A stretch of 32,470 nucleotides of DNA from Psilocybe azurescens (taxonomy: Eukaryota; Basidiomycota; Agaricomycetes; Agaricales; Agrocybaceae). The notes under the pieces were generated by a model. That model was not told where the DNA came from and did no database searches. It saw only the letters and a program-made list of their open reading frames with translations. Position 1 is the first letter of the stretch, and each line of letters begins with the position of its first letter. The translations under genes and the position numbers were made by a program. This document shows positions 29,600 through 32,470 of this stretch, piece by piece. The stretch spans positions 1 to 32,470 of the forward strand of contig JAJIRX010000009.1 of the NCBI GenBank assembly GCA_023853785.1. Reading direction: 5' to 3'.

Positions 29600-32470
29600 T
29601 CATCGTCCATATCCCTGCTGCGAGTACCCTCCGCCTCCGGGCGGATACGACGCCTGCGGGGGCGGGGTGGGGTCTGGTAATTCGCATACTGCTGCTGCTG
29701 GCCAGGCGGCGGCGGCGGTGGGGGAAAGCCTCCTTGCTGTTGATGTTGCTGCTGCTGCTGATATCCCTGATACTGCGGCTGCTGGTGCGGCGGCGGCGGC
29801 GGCAACACAGAGCCTCCGTACTGATTCTGCGGCTGCTGCTGAGGCTGTTCAGGCTGCGAATAATACCCACCGCCGTATCCCGTGTTCTGCACAGCCGGCT
29901 GGCTGGACGGAGGTGCAGACGGCGGCGGCGGTGCGAGGTTAAACAAGCCTAAATTCGCATACGGATCCGACGTCGGAGCACCTGGCGACGTCGAGTATGA
30001 AGATGAGTGCGTCGGAGGCCTTGGAGGGGGCGGGGGCAGGAATGCCGATGACTGCTGCTGCTGTTGTTGTTGTTGCGGAGGCGGCCCAGGAGGAGGGAGG
30101 CTGCCGTACGGAGACGGACTGGTGTATTGCTGATACGAAGAGTACTGATACGGCTGTTGCTGCGTTGCAGGCGGAGGCGGGGAGGCGCGCTCGCATACGG
30201 CGTTGTATGCTGCTGCTGCTGCTGGCCGGCACCATAAGGCGAACTAGCGCCATTGCCATTCCCATTCCCATACGACTGGTTCGACGGCGAGCTGGTCTGC
30301 CAGGGCTGCTGATGCTGCTGCTGAGGCGGCGACGTCGGCGCATTCTGGAGGCTCAAAGCGGAGAATGCGCCGTCGAGCGTGGCACCTCGCGGGGGCGGGG
30401 GCGGCAGCGGCGGTTTCGCAGCCAACGGAGGGGGCGGCGCAGCGGGAGACGTCGCACTCGCTAGCCTCTTCTCCGTCTCGAGCTTAGCGACCAGCGCCTC
30501 GCGCTCGACGGTGCGCTCCGACACGAACGAGCGCACGTGGGCACGGAGCTTCCCGACGAACTCGGTCAGTTCGGTGTAGAACTGGAGGCCCTTCCTGTAT
30601 GAAAACGCGTATCGTCAGCCGGTATTGTTTAAATATGAATAAACAATAAAAAGAGAGAAGGAAACGTACGCCAATCCATCCCGAACTTCCATATACCCAT
30701 CCCTCGCACGCGAGAATCGCCTTACAGTATCCTTCTTCCTCTTCTCTCTCTCCTCCCACCTGCGCGCCCGCACCCGCGCCCCGCGAGATCTCGGAGGCCC
30801 TTCCAGAGCGTCGTCACCTCCTGCAGCGCCATCTCCTGGTGGTGCACCGTCGACGCCAGCCGCTGCTGGTACGGCCGGAATTTCTCCAGCTCTGCGGCGA
30901 ACAAGGTGGGCTCGACGCCAGAGTTGCGCCGGTTGAGCAGCAGGAGATGGGAGACATCGTCTGTTTGGATCTAAACAGAGTTGGTTATTATAGAGAACGT
31001 TGCAAAATGTATAGAGAAAGTGTACCTTATCTTTCAGGTCTTTTAAAACCTCACCTCGCTCTTTCGAGATCAAATTGAGTCTCTTCAGCCGCTCCTCAAT
31101 TTCATCGACATATCCCCGTATTTTCGTCCTCTCCTTCGCATCGTCGGCATCATTGTCCACGTCCAGCTCTAGGAGATTATCCGGCTTCGACCCGCCGCGC
31201 TCCGAAAACAGCTGCTCGACCTGCGGGCTCAGCAGCAGCTGGATGTCCGCCCTCACCCCGTCCCACAGCGCCGTGACCTGCAGATCCGAGGCCGCGGCGG
31301 CCTCCAGCGCGCCGAAGTGCGCCTTCAGGTCCTGCCGGAAGCTCTTCGTGAGCGTCGCGCTCGGGCGCCTGTGCCCACCGGTGCTCGTACTTGACGCGCA
31401 GGACCTCGCACTCCCGCGACTCGCCGTCAAGCTCGCGCGAGACCGCGTCGAGGTCGCGGTGCACGTTCGTCTTCAGGTTATTTAAGGCGCGCATGAGCCC
31501 GTCGACGCCGTCCCGGTCCTCGACGAGCGCGATGTCCTCCTTCCACCGGCGCACGTCGAGCGGGACCTCCTCGCCCCCGCCGACCTCGCCCTCCGCCATC
31601 GCCTTGAACCGCGCGAGCCCCTCCTTCACGCCGAGCCCGTCCAGTGCGCTGCGGGCCTCGCCCTCCGCCGCGTCCGCCTGCTCCACCTCCCCGCGCACGA
31701 GCTTCGCCTTCTCCTCCGAGTACACGCTCGCGCTCTCGTGCACGCTGAGCGGCACGAGCCGGATGAAGAAGTCCTGCCCGATCGTCTTCTGCACCTCGGG
31801 CGCGCCGTACACGTCGTGGATGTGGATCGGGGTCGCCACGACCGTCTTCTCGATCGCCGGCAGCGCCTCGAGCGCGGGCAGGATCGCGTTGTAGATGAGG
31901 TCGTTCTCCCTTGTCGCTTCGGCTTTCTTGTCCGAGCATATGACGAGGTGCGCCTTCGTGCGCTCGGCGATGGACGTCCCAGCGTCCGCGGGCAGGTTGG
32001 GCGACATGTTTGAGACGAACATCGTCCCGAAGCTGCTCGCGGTTCGGCTGGCTTCCTTTGCGAGTGTCTCGGCTTGCGTGAAGCGCACGAGAGCTTCTCT
32101 CCGTGCTTGTTGGCCGCGTTATCAGCGAGGCCTCGGTAATATTGTGCGAGTGAGGAGAAGTATTTGGCTTTGATCTGTTTCGAATAAGTATATGCTATTA
32201 CATAGACAGCACACATAACACGCACTTGTATGACTGTAACCCAATTGCGGTCAAAGATGCCTTTTCCCATAAACTCCTTCACATCTTCTGTTAATGACGT
32301 ATACATTGATGCCGCCTGAGATCCAATCTTGGCTACCAGCGCATTTCCCTTCTTCTCCTCTGTGCACTTCTCAAAGAAGACCTCGGTGGCCTGAGCCAGG
32401 ATGATGTTGATGAGGAACTTGACGACCTCGCGGCTCAGATCCGTCGATGGTGCATGGAGGAAGTTCTCGT
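29600..32470 (-). CDS. BRO1: BRO1/ALIX-family endosomal sorting protein, 3' part (frame-broken)
   Basis: Adaptor of ESCRT-III in multivesicular-body sorting. Minus-strand exons: 32470 (gene continues beyond the window)-32226, 32174-31026, 30970-30670, 30594-29600. BRO1 domain motifs: FDRNWVTVIQIKAKYFSSLA, QYYRGLADNAANKHGE and AETLAKEASRTASSFG. The V domain begins around RLVPLSVHESASVYSEEKAK and includes KYEHRW, TLTKSFRQDLKAHFGALEAA, DDVSHLLLLNRRN, LFAAELEKFRPYQQRL and REKRKKDTVRRFSRARDGYM. The C-terminal third is Pro/Gln-rich, with a stop at 29600-29602 after a GGGGYSQQGYGR-like end. Frame changes are implied near 32094-32100 (an extra GA), 31359-31365, 30760-30772, 30178-30184 and 29657-29668. 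BRO1 is preferred over Rim20 because of the long Pro/Gln-rich tail. The frame breaks are more likely assembly indels than decay. Confidence 0.85.

Noticed and set aside
31391..31894. 167-codon Ser-rich plus-strand open frame
   Set aside because: Antisense shadow of GC-rich BRO1 coding sequence.
1..32470. CRISPR array, prokaryotic operon or ribosome-binding signals
   Set aside because: The introns and gene families are fungal; no spaced direct repeats of CRISPR type were seen.

Overview
The window looks like nuclear DNA of a filamentous basidiomycete, probably an Agaricomycete. The genes are split by many short spliceosomal introns (mostly 50-60 bases, GTRNGT donors, CTAAC-type branch sites), and the recognisable proteins are fungal: heme-thiolate peroxidases, a DUF4743-Nudix protein, a YIPF1/2-type Golgi protein, an APC-type amino-acid permease, MIC12 and BRO1.

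Layout. 1-4.3 kb is repeat-derived and holds no intact gene. 4.3-6.0 kb (minus) holds a decayed peroxidase relic (C) downstream of a nearly complete peroxidase gene (A). 6.4-7.8 kb (minus) is an intact six-exon Nudix gene with a TATA element and tandem ACGCG boxes in its promoter. 8-12.7 kb is gene-poor, with relics and a second copy of the structured repeat. 13.0-16.7 kb (minus) is a large multi-exon amino-acid permease gene. 17.0-19.2 kb (plus) holds a YIPF pseudogene fused to a peroxidase fragment (D), followed by peroxidase B. 20-21.5 kb carries two head-to-head relics of P-loop GTPase genes. 21.5-22.4 kb is an AT-rich island, followed by the third repeat copy. 23.7-25.0 kb (plus) is an intact seven-exon YIPF gene. 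26.9-28.2 kb (plus) is a secreted protein with a long Asp/Gly-rich tail. 28.6-29.2 kb (plus) is MIC12. 29.6 kb to the window end (minus) is the 3' part of BRO1.

Three observations stand out. First, an interspersed repeat (three copies, about 0.6-1.1 kb) keeps hairpins whose two arms differ between copies in compensating ways, and carries canonical intron signals. Second, the peroxidases appear to be an inverted duplication of a tandem pair, with opposite members decayed in each half. Third, otherwise well-conserved genes (permease, BRO1, MIC12, peroxidases) are broken many times by one- or two-base indels, often in G/C runs, while the Nudix, YIPF and acidic-protein genes read cleanly. This suggests residual assembly indels, at least in part, and should temper any pseudogene call.

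The genes do not form an evident pathway. BRO1 (endosomal sorting) and YIPF (Golgi trafficking) are membrane-traffic genes, MIC12 is mitochondrial, and the peroxidases and Nudix enzyme are metabolic. All exon joins were made by eye; no database search was run.
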